Positions 36,641 to 47,423 of a DNA stretch of 64,000 bases are shown in pieces (position 1 is the stretch's first letter; the number at the start of each line of letters is the position of its first letter). A model generated the notes under the pieces. That model was not told the origin of the DNA and did not search any database. It worked only from the letters and a program-made list of their open reading frames with translations. Where the stretch lies: assembly GCA_950106755.1 (NCBI GenBank), contig OX467083.1, positions 18,223,029-18,287,028 on the forward strand. Reading direction: 5' to 3'. A program made the translations under genes and the position numbers. Source of the stretch: Climacium dendroides. Lineage: Eukaryota; Streptophyta; Bryopsida; Hypnales; Climaciaceae.

Positions 36641-37020
36641 TCAATTGCACACAGATTGATGCTCAGTGGGATTGGGAGCAGTTTTAGTACAAAAGGATAA
36701 TATAGGACGCGAATATGTCATTGCATTTGCCTCTAGGAGCAGCAACAATGCAAAATCAAACTATTTATTTTATGAGAGAGAAGCATTGGCTGTAGTTTGG
36801 GTCATTGCTTACTTTCGACTTTATTTGTATGAGCAATAGATTACTTTGGTGACAAATCACCAACCTTTGAAGTGGCTTATGGAATTAGATAAGCTTACTA
36901 GCAAGCTTGATAGATGAGTGTTGTTGCTTCAAGAATATGATTTTGAGGTGGTTCATCAGATAGGCATTATTAATTTAGATGTTGATGGACTCTCTCATAA
37001 CCTAAGTTCTTTAGAGGAAG
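36640..37020 (+). pseudogene. RNase H domain (broken)
   Basis: FQLHTD begins the domain at about 36,639. It is followed by VGLGAVLVQKD, VIAFASRSSNN, NYLFYEREALAVVWVIAYFR, LVTNHQPLKWLM and VHQIGIINLDVDGLSHN. This is the usual gypsy RNase H series (HTD, the EREAL(A)VVW helix, TDHQPL, N.DALSR). The Asp of the TDHQPL box is Asn here (GAT to AAT), and stops follow HTD and YLYEQ. The domain would degrade the RNA strand during reverse transcription. Confidence 0.85.
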
Positions 37021-37239
37021 ACTTGACCAGAGTTAGATGGCATGGGAAATGTGATAGAGGGACAGTTTTTAGATGGCATATTGCAGTATACCTCACTTTG
37101 ATGTCAAGTTCAGCATCCGCGCTACTTGAACAAGGGTTAGATCAAGAATTTGATAGGGCCCAAGTTATTAGTGATGTGTGAGAGAATTGTACGATTTTAT
37201 ACAAGCTTCAACAAGGGACATTTTTTATATTTATCTCTA

Positions 37240-38110
37240 ATTTGGAACAAGATAGAATTGGTCATCAAATAGTAAGATTTCGTTGGAAGAACAATTTGTT
37301 GTTTCAAATATGGTCTAATGGAATCGGACATATAGTTCCAAGACCAAATCAACGGGCTTCTTTAGTACAGCAAGTATACAAAGAGCTTAGATAATTTGGC
37401 GTGCATAGGACACATTCTATGTTACATAGTCAATATTAGTGGATTGGTATATATCAACAAGTTGCTATTTATATTTCTCTGTGTGAGGTGTGTAATCAAG
37501 TTAGATCAAATTAAGACTTTATCACCTCAACTATAACCTTTATCCATCATGGGTTTGGATTATCATTGGTCTCTAGATTTTGCTAGGCCACTTGTTGTCA
37601 CCTCACGTGGAGCTAAATACATGTTGGTGATGATGAAGCATTTTAACAAGTGGATTGAACTTGTGGCTCTACAACAAAATTCTTCAGAGTTGGCAACTAT
37701 AGCTTTTCTTGATCGTACTTTGGCACATTTTGGGACACTTGCTGAGGTATTGACAGATCAAAGGCAAGAATTTCTTAGTTCACTTGAAGAATTATATATT
37801 AAAGCCTTGATAGATCATTGTACTACTTCCAGAGATCACCATGAGATAAATGCTTTGGCTGAGTAAGTTGTCCAAATAGTCAAGCGTGGTTTACGGAAAT
37901 ATGGATTACTTTGTGGTAATCACCATGATTGGAACTTGATGTTGCCATGAATTACTATAGGCTATTGTTTCAGCAAGCAAGCATCATTGGCGTCTTATAG
38001 CCCTTACTAATTGTTATATGGATGGGAGCCAATTCTACCTAACTCAATGTGAAAGAAATTAGCTCTAGTTGTAGATTTAGATGACCCAGATATGTAGGCT
38101 CAATGTCTAC
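37240..38110 (+). pseudogene. Integrase: zinc-binding and DDE core (broken)
   Basis: The zinc-binding part reads FGVHRTHSMLHSQY then ISLCEVC (H...C-x2-C) at about 37,400-37,495. After a frameshift the catalytic core runs from 37,549. YHWSLDFARPLVV holds the first Asp, VLTDQRQEF the second and NALAE the Glu, so the D,D-E triad survives in this copy. A TAA directly follows the last motif. Then VKRGLRKYGLLCGNH and ASLASYSPY(*)LLYGWEP continue the core. It would insert the element's cDNA into the host genome. Confidence 0.85.
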
Positions 38111-38136
38111 ATGATTAAGCATAATTCTTCAAACGA

Positions 38137-38452
38137 GCCATGGCCATGGCCATGGAGAACTTATCCATTGCTCAACACAATAATATTTTACAGTATACTC
38201 GCATTCACAATGGAGTTTATTGGCCTCAGTTGAGGAGATTTTTCCAAGGAAATTATGTCTATTTCCAACATGAAGTGCCAACAACCTTTGATGTAAAGGT
38301 AGGGCATACTATTTTTCACATGAAAGATGTATTGCCTAGTGGTATTTTGTTACTTAAAATCAAACATGGACTGGAATGTTGAGAGTACTCCAAAAATTGT
38401 GATCCATATCACTTTCCTATTGAGGTTTCTGTGCATCCAAAGCTAGCTGTTG
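38137..38452 (+). pseudogene. Integrase C-terminal region
   Basis: AMAMAMENLSIAQHNNILQY, LRRFFQGNYVYFQHEVPTTF and FHMKDVLPSGILLL form the GPY/F-like DNA-binding tail usual after the gypsy integrase core. It leads directly into the PHD finger in one direction, with one stop (TGA, about 38,380) between. No chromodomain is seen. Confidence 0.6.
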
Positions 38453-38458
38453 TGCTAA

Positions 38459-38644
38459 TTGGCCTTCTATGTTATGTGTGGTGAGAAGAAAGGGGCAACT
38501 GCCATGTTATTGTGTAACCATTGCCAACGTGGATGGCATATGGCATACTTGACGCCATCTCTTTCAACTCTTCCTTTTGGAGATTGGATTTGTCCTTGTT
38601 GTAGATGGTCTTCTAATCATATCGCATCTTTTGATATGAATTGA
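38459..38644 (+). pseudogene. PHD zinc finger at the end of the gypsy polyprotein (two ligands lost)
   Basis: The frame reads YVMCGEKK, AMLLCNHCQRGWHMAYL and FGDWICPCC. Aligned to the C4-H-C3 PHD signature, the spacing is exact: (Y)x2-C-x11-C-x2-C-x4-H-x2-(Y)-x14-C-x2-C, with the conserved Trp two residues before the last pair. The first Cys and the Cys after the His are both Tyr, each a TGT/TGC to TAT/TAC change. PHD fingers read histone H3 tails, so an intact version could steer integration or bind element chromatin. The spacing leaves little doubt about the family. The joining to integrase is inferred from collinearity. Confidence 0.85.
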
Positions 38645-39049
38645 GAACTTTTTCAAAATTGCCCTTTTTATATTTGGTGATGATGCTATCATTCGATTGA
38701 TGAGTACTAGTTATAGATTCACAATATCAAGTTATGATGAGGTCGACCATATGATTTAACTCCCAAAAATTGTCGAAGGCGATTAAAGATGGAGCTCACA
38801 TTGCACCCAACTTACAATTCTTTAGTTACTTCCTCATCAACTTGATTGGCCCATCTATGTACGAACACATTGACTTGAATATATACAATTGTTGTAGCAA
38901 TATCATTGAAGGCCATCTCCAACTACATGTGTGTTTGTTCTTAGCTGATTGGAGGGACTTCTTATTTGCTAGAGGGGCACTTGAGGGTGTGTTTATTATG
39001 CATTCTTGCTTAGTTTTTGATTGCATATTTGGTGTAAGTCGTGGCACTT
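38645..39049 (+). pseudogene. Further open frame after the PHD finger, unrecognised
   Basis: From about 38,668 the sequence is protein-like: FGDDAIIRLMSTSYRFTISS, then, from 38,770, a 93-codon frame with HIAPNLQFFSYFLINLIG, DLNIYNC and LFLADWRDFLFARGALEG, ending in TGA at 39,049-39,051. The codon pattern and composition resemble those of the preceding pol region, so it is likely the C-terminal part of the element's protein. I recognise no family. A Tudor-like fold for the first piece is only a guess. Confidence 0.4.
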
Positions 39050-39051
39050 GA

Positions 39052-40411
39052 TTTGTTGTATGCTACAATCTTTAATTACATGACAAATTGTCCACAAAAA
39101 GTCATATTCTTATGGAGTTTTCTTTTTAAAAGTGTAGGATGTAGACTGCCTAGTATATCATTCTCACAAATGGGATTGACATTTTTTTTTTCTTCAAAAT
39201 TGAATTTTGTGAATATAGTTATATTATTTTAAGAAATAGATTACTACAATAAAGAACACATAGGCTTCACAGTACCCGTTCCTATTTCATTCATGACTTG
39301 GAAGTAGGGGTCCTATCTTATCTTCTAGAATTGAAGAATGGTGAAAGCAAAATTCCATGCATTTTGGTGAAAGGTTTAAAGTAACTACACTCATTGTAAA
39401 CTATTTGTAAAATTGTTCTCCACTACATTTTAGCTTGAAATGTAAGTTCTTTAAACATGAGGGCATAGAGTTAATTTGGGGTATACCTATTTTCAACAAT
39501 TTCAAAATTCATAGTTTATGCATATGTTGTCCTACAAATGCATTCTAAAATAATCTTAAATTTTTTTTTGGACTACCAACAAGACCAAACAAAAATTTTA
39601 AACTTCAATACTAGGAACTATACTCAATCACTTATTAGGTAATATTAGCTATCATTACCTTAACATTTAAAAGGAAATTTGAGGTCCTTAGAGGACTACT
39701 CAAATTTGAATTTCAGAATCTTTTCTAAATGGGCATCACATAGCTTGTTCAAATGATCAGTCAATAATAAGTTTCCACCTTCCTCAAGGCCAATGCATGG
39801 ACAACCACAAAGCCACTATTCAAGAACTTCATCAAACTTTCCAATGCAAAAACTACTAGTTCAAATCATGATTTAAAACCCAAAACTTAAATTGATATAT
39901 ACATCTTGTCAAAATCAAGAAAACAATAGCAAGAAATTTCACATGTAATTGAATACTAACTAAATTTTCACGAAGATTTAGTGAAAAACCATCCTCATGT
40001 TCGATCTATCATTTATTAAGAATTAAGGTATATAACTTATTTCCAACAAGGGCCTCATTTGTGCAAGACAAGGTGACCCATTTTTATAATCGAAGGGAGT
40101 ATGTTGTCAACTAGGGCCTTTATTATCATATGATAAATAACACATTCATTTGCCACATGGTGAAGTTGATAAAATCATTTTTTAATTTTTGCACTTCTTG
40201 GGAATAGGTATGCCTATAGATGATGAACACATCAAACCATGATCTATACTTTCTCAATTTCTACTAATTCCAAACTTGATGAAAAATTAACAAATAAAAT
40301 AGTGCAATCTTCATTACTTCTATTTCCCCTAACTAGAGAAAATTATCCCCACCATTGCTTAATCATACATATGTTAAAATACTTAACATTGTTGAAAATA
40401 GGTTGTATACC
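39052..40411. other. AT-rich DNA with repeat fragments, no gene seen
   Basis: At about 39,138 the string GGATGTAGACTGCC(...)GGGATTGACATTTTT resembles the interior of the TTAA elements (compare 21,372-21,420). Element debris therefore starts right after the retrotransposon. No LTR copy was found here. Confidence 0.45.
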
Positions 40412-40630
40412 TTAACCCTTAAACGTCGAGGTAGACATTTTGCATCTGAGGATCTCTCAAGGTAGAATAGAAGTGCAACTATTCATCCTTGAAATTTTGC
40501 AAGAAAAAGGGAGATCTTCTACAATAGTTTGTCTTACAATGAATGCTTTTACAATTTTTTAAGCCAATGCTTCACACAGTCATAAGAACTCATGATTTCC
40601 AAAGTCACCCAGTTGTCCTTTAAGGGTTAA
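40412..40630 (+). mobile_element. TTAA-bounded MITE, short subfamily (219 bp)
   Basis: It starts TTAACCCTTAAACGTC and ends GTCCTTTAAGGGTTAA; TTAACCCTTAAA is a perfect 12-base inverted end. It is collinear with 6,325-6,561 (landmarks TAGAATAGAAGTGCAACTAT and AAGCCAATGCTTCACAC). Confidence 0.85.
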
Positions 40631-41779
40631 AATTGAAGTGATAATAAAATCAACCATCCACCAAACAACGTCTGAGTGATGTATGTTTACCTCTGAGTTT
40701 GCAAGTCCATTCTAACTTTTAAATTGTTTTTTTTTTAAAACCGCATGAGGGGATTGAGTTCCTCTGAGCATTTACAGCAGATGATTGGGAATATTGACAG
40801 ATTGTGAGTTAAGCTGGCTTGCTGCTGAATGGGATTCGGTGATTGAAAACCTTGTTTCTTAATTACGATGGGCGGGGGGTGAAAGACATGCACTGATTTG
40901 CATTTATTTCTCTCGAGGTTCAAGTTTTTAAATCAAAGTACAAGTGCATTAAGTTTTGTAAATTCCAAATCATTAGGCACAGCGCTGACACTGCTGTCAA
41001 ATGTCAAGTGTCGTCCATGTGTTTCAACTTTCAAGAGCAAAAAAATAAACAACATAAATGTCAAGTTTTAAGTGTCAAGATTCCAAGTCCCAAGGCCATT
41101 GTTTCATTAAAAAAAACCACTGAAAACAGGTAACTCTTTTTCTTAAGAACTTGGAGTTTATTCCAGAAATAATGAAGAACAAATGGCGGAAAGCTAAGGG
41201 CCAAGCCCTGGAGAGCAATGAAACAACACACAAAGTAAGGCTAAACACGAAGATGACTATTTTGAATGCAAACAACAAAAATGTTAAACATTTTGTTTCT
41301 TTTGCATATCTAATTGTAGGATCTTGCACTAGACTAGTAAGGTACTAGCACCAGTAGTTGATCATTTAAGCGATTTTGGAGCAGGTTGTGAAGAGTATGA
41401 GGTGGTGGATGTTTTTTCCATGTAGTAAGATAGGGAATATAGGGATAGCCAAATTTTCAGAATTTTATTCTAAAAATTGAAATTATTGTAAATGTTAAGA
41501 GCCCAAAAATGCACTTGTCCAATAACCAATGTCTAGAGTCTTCCAATTCCGATCATTCAAGAACTATTTTGCCGTTCACTACTTCCTATTTTCTTGCTCA
41601 CTACTTGGGGATAATTATGTGTCATAACCTTATTAATCCTAACCTTCAAAAGGACAAAAACACACATTCCAAGCTTGAGTTCCAATCTAAGATTAGATAT
41701 AGCACACCCTACATGTTGGATATTGGATGTGGTGACAACCAATGCTTCTACCTTATATGAATGTTTAGAAGAAATTTCA

Positions 41780-43117
41780 AAGAACGTTGATTGTATTAGT
41801 CACATGATATGCATGCTTTTAAAGTGAAGAAAACAAGTGTTTTTTGCTCCAAGCCTGACATAAAATTTTTGTACTCACATTACAAATTAAATTATTTTTT
41901 ATAGTGAAGAATTGAATTGAGAGTTCTCCCCCTTCCCCCTTCCCCCCTCCCCCCCAATTTTTTTCTATAAAAAATTTGATAAGTCAAAGTAGATACAAGA
42001 TAGAAGGAAAAAATAAATTGTTTGTAGCTCTACAAAATCCCAATGGTGAGATTGTTTGAGAGAGCAAACTAAACCATGTACAACTTTATTTTATTTTAAA
42101 TTATTGAAATTGAATCCATAAATGGATCCGAATACATTCTTTTTTCAAGATTTGCATATTCAACTGTAGGATCTTGTATTAGTCTAGTATGAGAATGTAT
42201 GGAAGAAATTTCACAAACTTTGACCATGTAGATTGCAAGATATTTGTGTTTAAAGTGAAGGAAACAAGTTTTTTTTGCACCTTCTTCTATTACATTTTTT
42301 GGCTTTGAATTTACAATTTTTGCTCTACTAATTTTGTTTTTTTAATTTAATATAATAAAGAATTGAAAGAATACACACTTAGTTTTCACTCATTAAAAAA
42401 TTCAAAGAATACACACTTAGTTTTCACTCATTAAAAAATTCTTAAGTAGAAGTAGGTTAAAGATTGAAGGAAAATCTAAATTGTTGATAGCTTTGAGATG
42501 GAATTGAAATACACTAATTTCAATAGTGAGATTGTTCTACCAAGAAATCTTACCCTTGTGATACCTTTTGATTTTGAAAAATTGTGAAAATTGAGGTTAG
42601 AAAGGAATCCTACAACTTATTTTTTTAAGAAGATGCTCTGATTGCCTCAAACAAGATTGTTCATAACTTTCACATAACAAATCCAAATGGAATAAATCAA
42701 AGCTTTCCATGTACATAAAAATATAATATATACCAAAAAAATTAAATTAAATTAAAATAAAAAAATTTAATTCAATTTTTTTTCCAACCCACCGAACTTT
42801 TTGCACCATAACTTTTGCTATTGGCCTCCAATTGAAATAAAAATTATAATTTCGGAAAGCTAATATGTTTTTCTGTCTTCTAGATTTAAAAAAAATCAAG
42901 ACAAATATGGAGACCACAGGAGCCTGGTTTTGTTTTGTTTTTTTGTGTTTAAACGCCAATTCTGACATAAAGAAACCAATACCCTGATGTCCCTTCAAAT
43001 ATAATGCAATGGCATGCTGCCAAGAACACAAGTTCTATAGTAAAAGAAAACACTGATAGGAGCCTACCCAAAATCCATTTTGTTCCCCAAGGGGACAATG
43101 GGACTTTGTGGGATTAA
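41780..43117. mobile_element. TTAA-type element(s), second interior type, partly duplicated
   Basis: The stretch from about 42,140 to 43,117 is collinear with 26,740-27,558 (landmarks GTAGGATCTTGTATTAG and AAACAAGATTGTTCATAAC) and ends GGGACTTTGTGGGATTAA. Shorter pieces of the same interior precede it at 41,290-41,345 and 41,780-42,130. A polypyrimidine tract of C runs separated by TT lies at 41,929-41,957. An AGAATACACACTTAGTTTTC string is duplicated at about 42,367 and 42,406. Confidence 0.6.
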
Positions 43118-43550
43118 AAGAGTTGACACCCATTTCACAGACCCCCAAAAGAAAAGAGTTTGATGATTGTGACTATAACTAGTTGCTTAAGTTCTGAGAT
43201 CAGACATGAACACGTCCTCAGCATGAAGTGGGAGGCTCTTGAATGCCTCCCCGAAGATTGAAGCGGGGATTTCGCTATTAACTTATGCAAGTGTGAAGAG
43301 TTCCACTCAACTATTGCTCCCATAATTTACAAGCAAAGACTCGGTGCACCTTCAATACTACGAAAATGACAAGTAAGCTGAATTAAACTGGATATAACCA
43401 GACGGATTTGAAGCTTAATACACTGGCTGACAATAGAAGGTCAACACACACAAGCGGCGTTTAAGCTTACACCCCACTCTCTCCATCTAATAAGCTTACC
43501 TTCAGTTACCACAAGTGGGTACAATACTGTAGCGTAGGTACAATACTGTA

Positions 43551-43792
43551 ACGTAGGTACTTTTTGCTGCTGAGCCTATTTTTATATTACTAGACTGGTA
43601 TGTTGTTGTTGGCAGAGGAGGTTCCAACGCACCAGAGAACGTGGCATTTGGGTACTGTATGCAAAAGTTATTAAGGAACAAAGTTTGATTCTAAAAGCAT
43701 TTCTTCCACATAGGTACATAACTGATTTTGGAGATGTACATATGGCATAGAGGGCGGTTTAAGGTCATTGGCACATTTGGGTGTCCCTACCT
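43551..43792 (-). mobile_element. AGGTAG-type MITE (family E), 242 bp, inverted copy
   Basis: It begins ACGTAGGTACTTTTTGC after TA and ends TTTGGGTGTCCCTACCT. It is the reverse complement of the copies at 12,405 and 15,657 (for example CACATTTGGGTGTCCCTACC). Just outside its left end CAATACTGTAGCGTAGGTA is partly repeated, as if an end had been duplicated. Confidence 0.8.
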
Positions 43793-44718
43793 TGACTCAA
43801 ATAGCTTCACTTACCTCCCTTTTTCACCGACCTGGAAGTAGTAAGCTTAGTTAGTACTTAATAAAGGTTTGGTTTTGCAGTAGAATAATGAAATCCGACT
43901 CCAATCGAATACTGTACATGTATTCTATTCTATTCCAAGTCGAACTTACAAGAGGAGGACAGGAGAAAGTTAACCTCTTAACTTAATGCTCTGTGAGGCT
44001 ATACGTAGCACATTGAGTTAGCATTAACTGATTGATGGATAAACAACAAACAAACGGGGCCGGCTCGTAATTCAGTTGGCTGCAAACCAGGTACCTGAAG
44101 TGAATGAATTAATGCCACATATTCCCACTCCCAAGACTCCCGAGACACGCCAAGCTTGAGTGCAGCTAACTGAAGGAAGTTCAGTGAACTGGACTTGAAA
44201 GCAGCGGGAGGGATCCAAGTAGCGTCCCTGTATGTACACGGGTTCAAGATTTCGGGGATGAAATGAAGGGGGAGGGTAGATATGGGGGTGCAAGGGGTAC
44301 ACTTGATTGTTTTTGGGTCAATCGTTACAAAAGAATGGACCGACTAAGGTGGAGAAAGAGTATTTTGTTCCAATTAATGTGTATTTTTTAGTTACATAAC
44401 ACATTCTTGGAAAATAGAGGATTGGAGGTCCTTGAAAGTGACTTTGAAATGGGACTAATTTGTGTTACTAACTATGGCTCATGATTCACGTGTAAGCTTG
44501 CAAAAATACAAACTAATAAGAATCCTCTACTTTGAAATTCAAGAATGTAATGTAATGAGCTAGAGCATGGCCACCCTTGTGCACTACGGGTTTGACATTC
44601 TTTGAATGTCATGATGAAAAGTATTATGGGCCTTTCATACAATATTCTCGTGAGACATAATCTTGGCGTGTCAAGGAATGGTCCTTGGAATCACAATTCA
44701 TCCTAGCTTTAGGGGGAG
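43793..44718. other. Less AT-rich DNA, no gene assigned
   Basis: The stretch 43,990-44,330 is visibly richer in GC and matches nothing else in the window. Minus-strand frames of 76-82 codons cross it without a recognisable domain. It may be low-copy sequence or a gene relic. Confidence 0.35.
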
Positions 44719-45060
44719 TGTTAGTATGTGAGCATAGAATCTATAAGTATAAACACCTTCTATGGTTATACCTATATTATAGATTCTTTTTCATGTTAGT
44801 GTACATATGTTACAAATACCTTCAAATGGTTGTAAATATATAACTACAATTAGATTTAAGGCTTGTAGGCTCACATCTTTGCATTTATACACTAGCATTG
44901 TTGCTAAGTTTAGTTTGTTTTATCCTTTGTTCTATTCGATGAATAGTCAATTGGCTATTTATGGATCATGTTTGATGAGCAAGAGTGAGAGACAAGGAAA
45001 TCGAGGGCCATTCAAAATGAGATGGAAAACTTGAGTTTGTCAAGTTTGGTGAGTGTAAAA
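44719..45060 (+). repeat. Possible copia-type 3' LTR remnant
   Basis: A purine-rich tract (TTTAGGGGGAG, 44,709-44,719) is followed by TGTTAGTATGTGAG, the usual polypurine tract/LTR junction of plant copia elements. The downstream stretch CCTTCTATGGTTATACC and GGCTCACAT is echoed at 57,280-57,540. No internal coding region survives upstream, so this is tentative. Confidence 0.35.
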
Positions 45061-45515
45061 GCATCTCCACTCTTACTTGGAAAAACAAGCACAAAAAACT
45101 AACTGTTGCAAGTTATAGGAATGAAAAATTAGATAGCACAAAAGTGATTCGCCAACCATACATAGAGTTCATTATTGGTTTTTGGATTTCAATTAGTTTT
45201 CAAATAGTTTGGTAATGTTTATTTTCAAATCAAGCATTCTCTTCCAAATTAAGCACTTGTAACCAGGTTCTAAAGGATGGTAGCCAAACCAATTTTTTTC
45301 TATGACAAGGTTTAACGTGATGTTGGGCAACTAGAATTTGCCCAAGCTTAGCATACACCGGTCCGGGACCTTTTCCTAAGCAAGAATGGACATGCTCTAA
45401 GCATGGCCATTCGAGAGATTTTTCCAAATCAAATGAAATGTATGAAAGTATTTGCCCAATATTTCTTAAATATAGTACCTGAGCTAACTTCACTCAAATG
45501 GGTGGATTAATATTT

Positions 45516-45718
45516 AAACTTTCACACAAATAGAAGTTCCAATGTTGTACAATATCTCTTTTTTCTGTATGTGCTCATTTCTCTTCATAGTCTACCCTTT
45601 GGCTTGGTTGTTGTGTATGTTTTTTATTTTTATTTTTAATGCATTGGTTCTTCCCTTCTTAAAAAAACAAAACCAACAAACAAAACTTTCACACAAATAG
45701 AAGTTCCAATGTTGTACA
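45516..45718 (+). mobile_element. 5'-truncated LINE tail with 36-bp target site duplication
   Basis: A 36-bp string beginning AAACTTTCACACAAATAG is present exactly at 45,516-45,551 and 45,683-45,718. Between the copies lie about 131 bp that end in an A-rich tail (CTTCTTAAAAAAACAAAACC). That stretch resembles the 3' end of plant L1 elements (CCCTTTGGCTTGGTTGTTGT). A long exact direct repeat plus an A tail is the mark of target-primed reverse transcription. Confidence 0.7.
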
Positions 45719-46635
45719 GTACTCGATCACCAAATGAGCGATCAGGCAGGCAAGACGCCACAATCAAAAATAACCCAGGCAGTTTCTCGAAGATCATCCA
45801 ATAGAGGAAACCGATCACTCTCTCCCAGTCTCCCTGCAATAGTAAGTCCTCTACTTCCATCAATAAGTTTCTAAAACAATCCTTCCCTCGAATCCTTCGA
45901 TGATAATCTCAGTCCTCTCCGTCACCAGCCGCCAAGCTCGCCTGCTCGCCCATTTCAGGACATTTCCCTATTTCCTATTTCTATTTCCATTTCCAAAAAG
46001 CTGAATCAGAGGTCAGTCTTTTCTTCTGAACCTACTTATTATTTCAAATGCTCCAATCGATTTGTTCCTATTGTTATTTTGAGTTTGATCCCAAAAGCAC
46101 AGATGGAAGGATGCCCAGTGAGTGCCCACATTCAATTACAGTTTGTTTTTTTATAATTAAAAAAAGAGCAACGAAACAAAGGAGACTGTAACTGGAACCG
46201 AGGGTAGTTGATCGAACTTGATTAGCAGTAAGTCAAGAGACGTGGAAACGAAGTGCTTCTTTATGCAATGTTTCCAGTACTTATGGGTCATTGAAAGAGA
46301 GAAGAAGAACTGACGAGTAAATGGGAAGAAGTCGTGGAAATTAGGTCACGGGTCCGGTAAATGCCAAGGAGAGTTTATGAAGGAGAAAAGAGTTGAGGCA
46401 GGTTCATTGTCATGGTGTGCAGATGGTGTGCAGGACGGACTGGGAAAGGTAATGCAAACTTCAGCCAAGGAAGGTTGGGAGTTAATGGGGGCCGTAGTAC
46501 TGGTAGATGGCGGTAACAGCTCCAGCACTGGGACGAGATTTGACTAATCCGATAGGATACGGGTGGGGATCTATACTACGTTACGACGGGCAAAAGAAGC
46601 GGCTTCTATTCTTCCTGTAAGCTCAAGGTAACTGA
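45719..46635. other. Less AT-rich, low-copy-looking stretch, no gene assigned
   Basis: The base composition is more balanced than in the flanks, and no repeat match was found. Frames of 60-75 codons on the minus strand (45,636-45,863 and 46,346-46,528) have no recognisable domain. It could hold a first exon or promoter of a gene I cannot see, or a relic. Confidence 0.3.
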
Positions 46636-46966
46636 AGGTAGTAGGAGGTCCATAAATCGCACATGGAAGAGCTGATACTGAATTTGGGGGAGGCGAAGCT
46701 CCTTGAAACGTTTTTCAGTAAATTTCCCTTGAAAGCCAAGTGGAATTGGCATCTAACCCAAGTCGTTTCATATCTTTTGGAGCTTTGTGGAATTAGTTAT
46801 GAAAATTTGAAGTTGGAATGGCACAGGGCTCTAGAATTGCCTACCTCCTAAAATGTGCATTGTTTGTACATCACTGAAGGCTATGGAAGGTGCATCATGT
46901 ATAAATAGTGTACATTTGAGGAGGCAGGTGATTTAAGAGCCCATGTGCTTTTAGAACCTCCTACTT
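46636..46966 (+). mobile_element. AGGTAG/AGGTAAC-type MITE (family B), 331 bp
   Basis: It starts AGGTAGTAGGAGGTCC and ends GAACCTCCTACTT followed by TA. The interior matches 16,950-17,278 and 6,767-7,050 (landmarks GGAGGCGAAGCTCCTTGAAA and CATCTAACCCAAGTCGTTTC). Confidence 0.8.
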
Positions 46967-47132
46967 TAGTGTTTTTTTCATTTCATTTGTAGAAAAACAA
47001 AAAAAATAAAACTTGGAGGGTTTATGACATGGATGCACTGACTCGCAAGCTTGACTCGCAAGCTTGACTAGCAAGATAATTTTATTTTGGAAAACTTTAG
47101 AGACAAAAGGCATTGTTTGCAAGGTTTCCTTG

Positions 47133-47423
47133 AGGTGGGTACCCTCTAAACCACCACTTTTAGTTTGCCATCAAGCCTAGTTACTATTTACTAGGCCTGC
47201 CATATTTTCATATTTTTCTTGTTGGCAAGTGAAAGGAGGCTCCAATCCACCAAAGAATGCAACATTTAGATATTGTATGCAAAAGTTATAAAGGGTCAAA
47301 GTTTTTTGGGGTACATGATCAATAGTTGCTTCTTCAACATACATATGTATTGAAATTTGGAGATGTGTGGATAGAGTGATGATGGTGGTTTTAGGAAAGG
47401 TGTGATTTGGAATGTACTGACCT
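47133..47423 (-). mobile_element. Family E-related MITE, 291 bp, diverged
   Basis: AGGTGGGTACCCTCTAAACC opens and GTACTGACCT closes the stretch. The interior (GTTGGCAAGTGAAAGGAGG, TATTGTATGCAAAAGTTA) is collinear with the inverted family E copies. The flanking dinucleotides are TG and CA, not TA, which fits a decayed site. Confidence 0.65.

Larger units (their letters stand above)
31527..39049 (+). mobile_element. Degenerate Ty3/gypsy retrotransposon carrying a C5 DNA methyltransferase and a PHD finger
   Basis: On one strand, in order, are gag, CCHC zinc knuckle, aspartic protease, a DNA (cytosine-5) methyltransferase, reverse transcriptase, RNase H, integrase, a PHD finger and one more open frame. 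The RT-RH-INT order is that of Ty3/gypsy (Metaviridae) elements, not copia. The internal region is about 7.5 kb. Every module is broken by stops and a few frameshifts, so this is a dead copy. The methyltransferase sits where gypsy elements have only the protease-RT linker, and it is collinear with the rest, decayed to the same degree and on the same strand. This argues for an element-encoded domain and against a later insertion. LTRs are not clearly identified. Confidence 0.85.

Noticed and set aside
37610..37630. TCACCTCACGTGGAGC resembling the inverted gypsy leader palindrome
   Set aside because: It lies in the integrase core where the protein motif explains it; not a second LTR.
38700..40410. 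3' LTR of the gypsy element
   Set aside because: No sequence matching 30,546-31,526 was found after the coding region, so no LTR pair is claimed.
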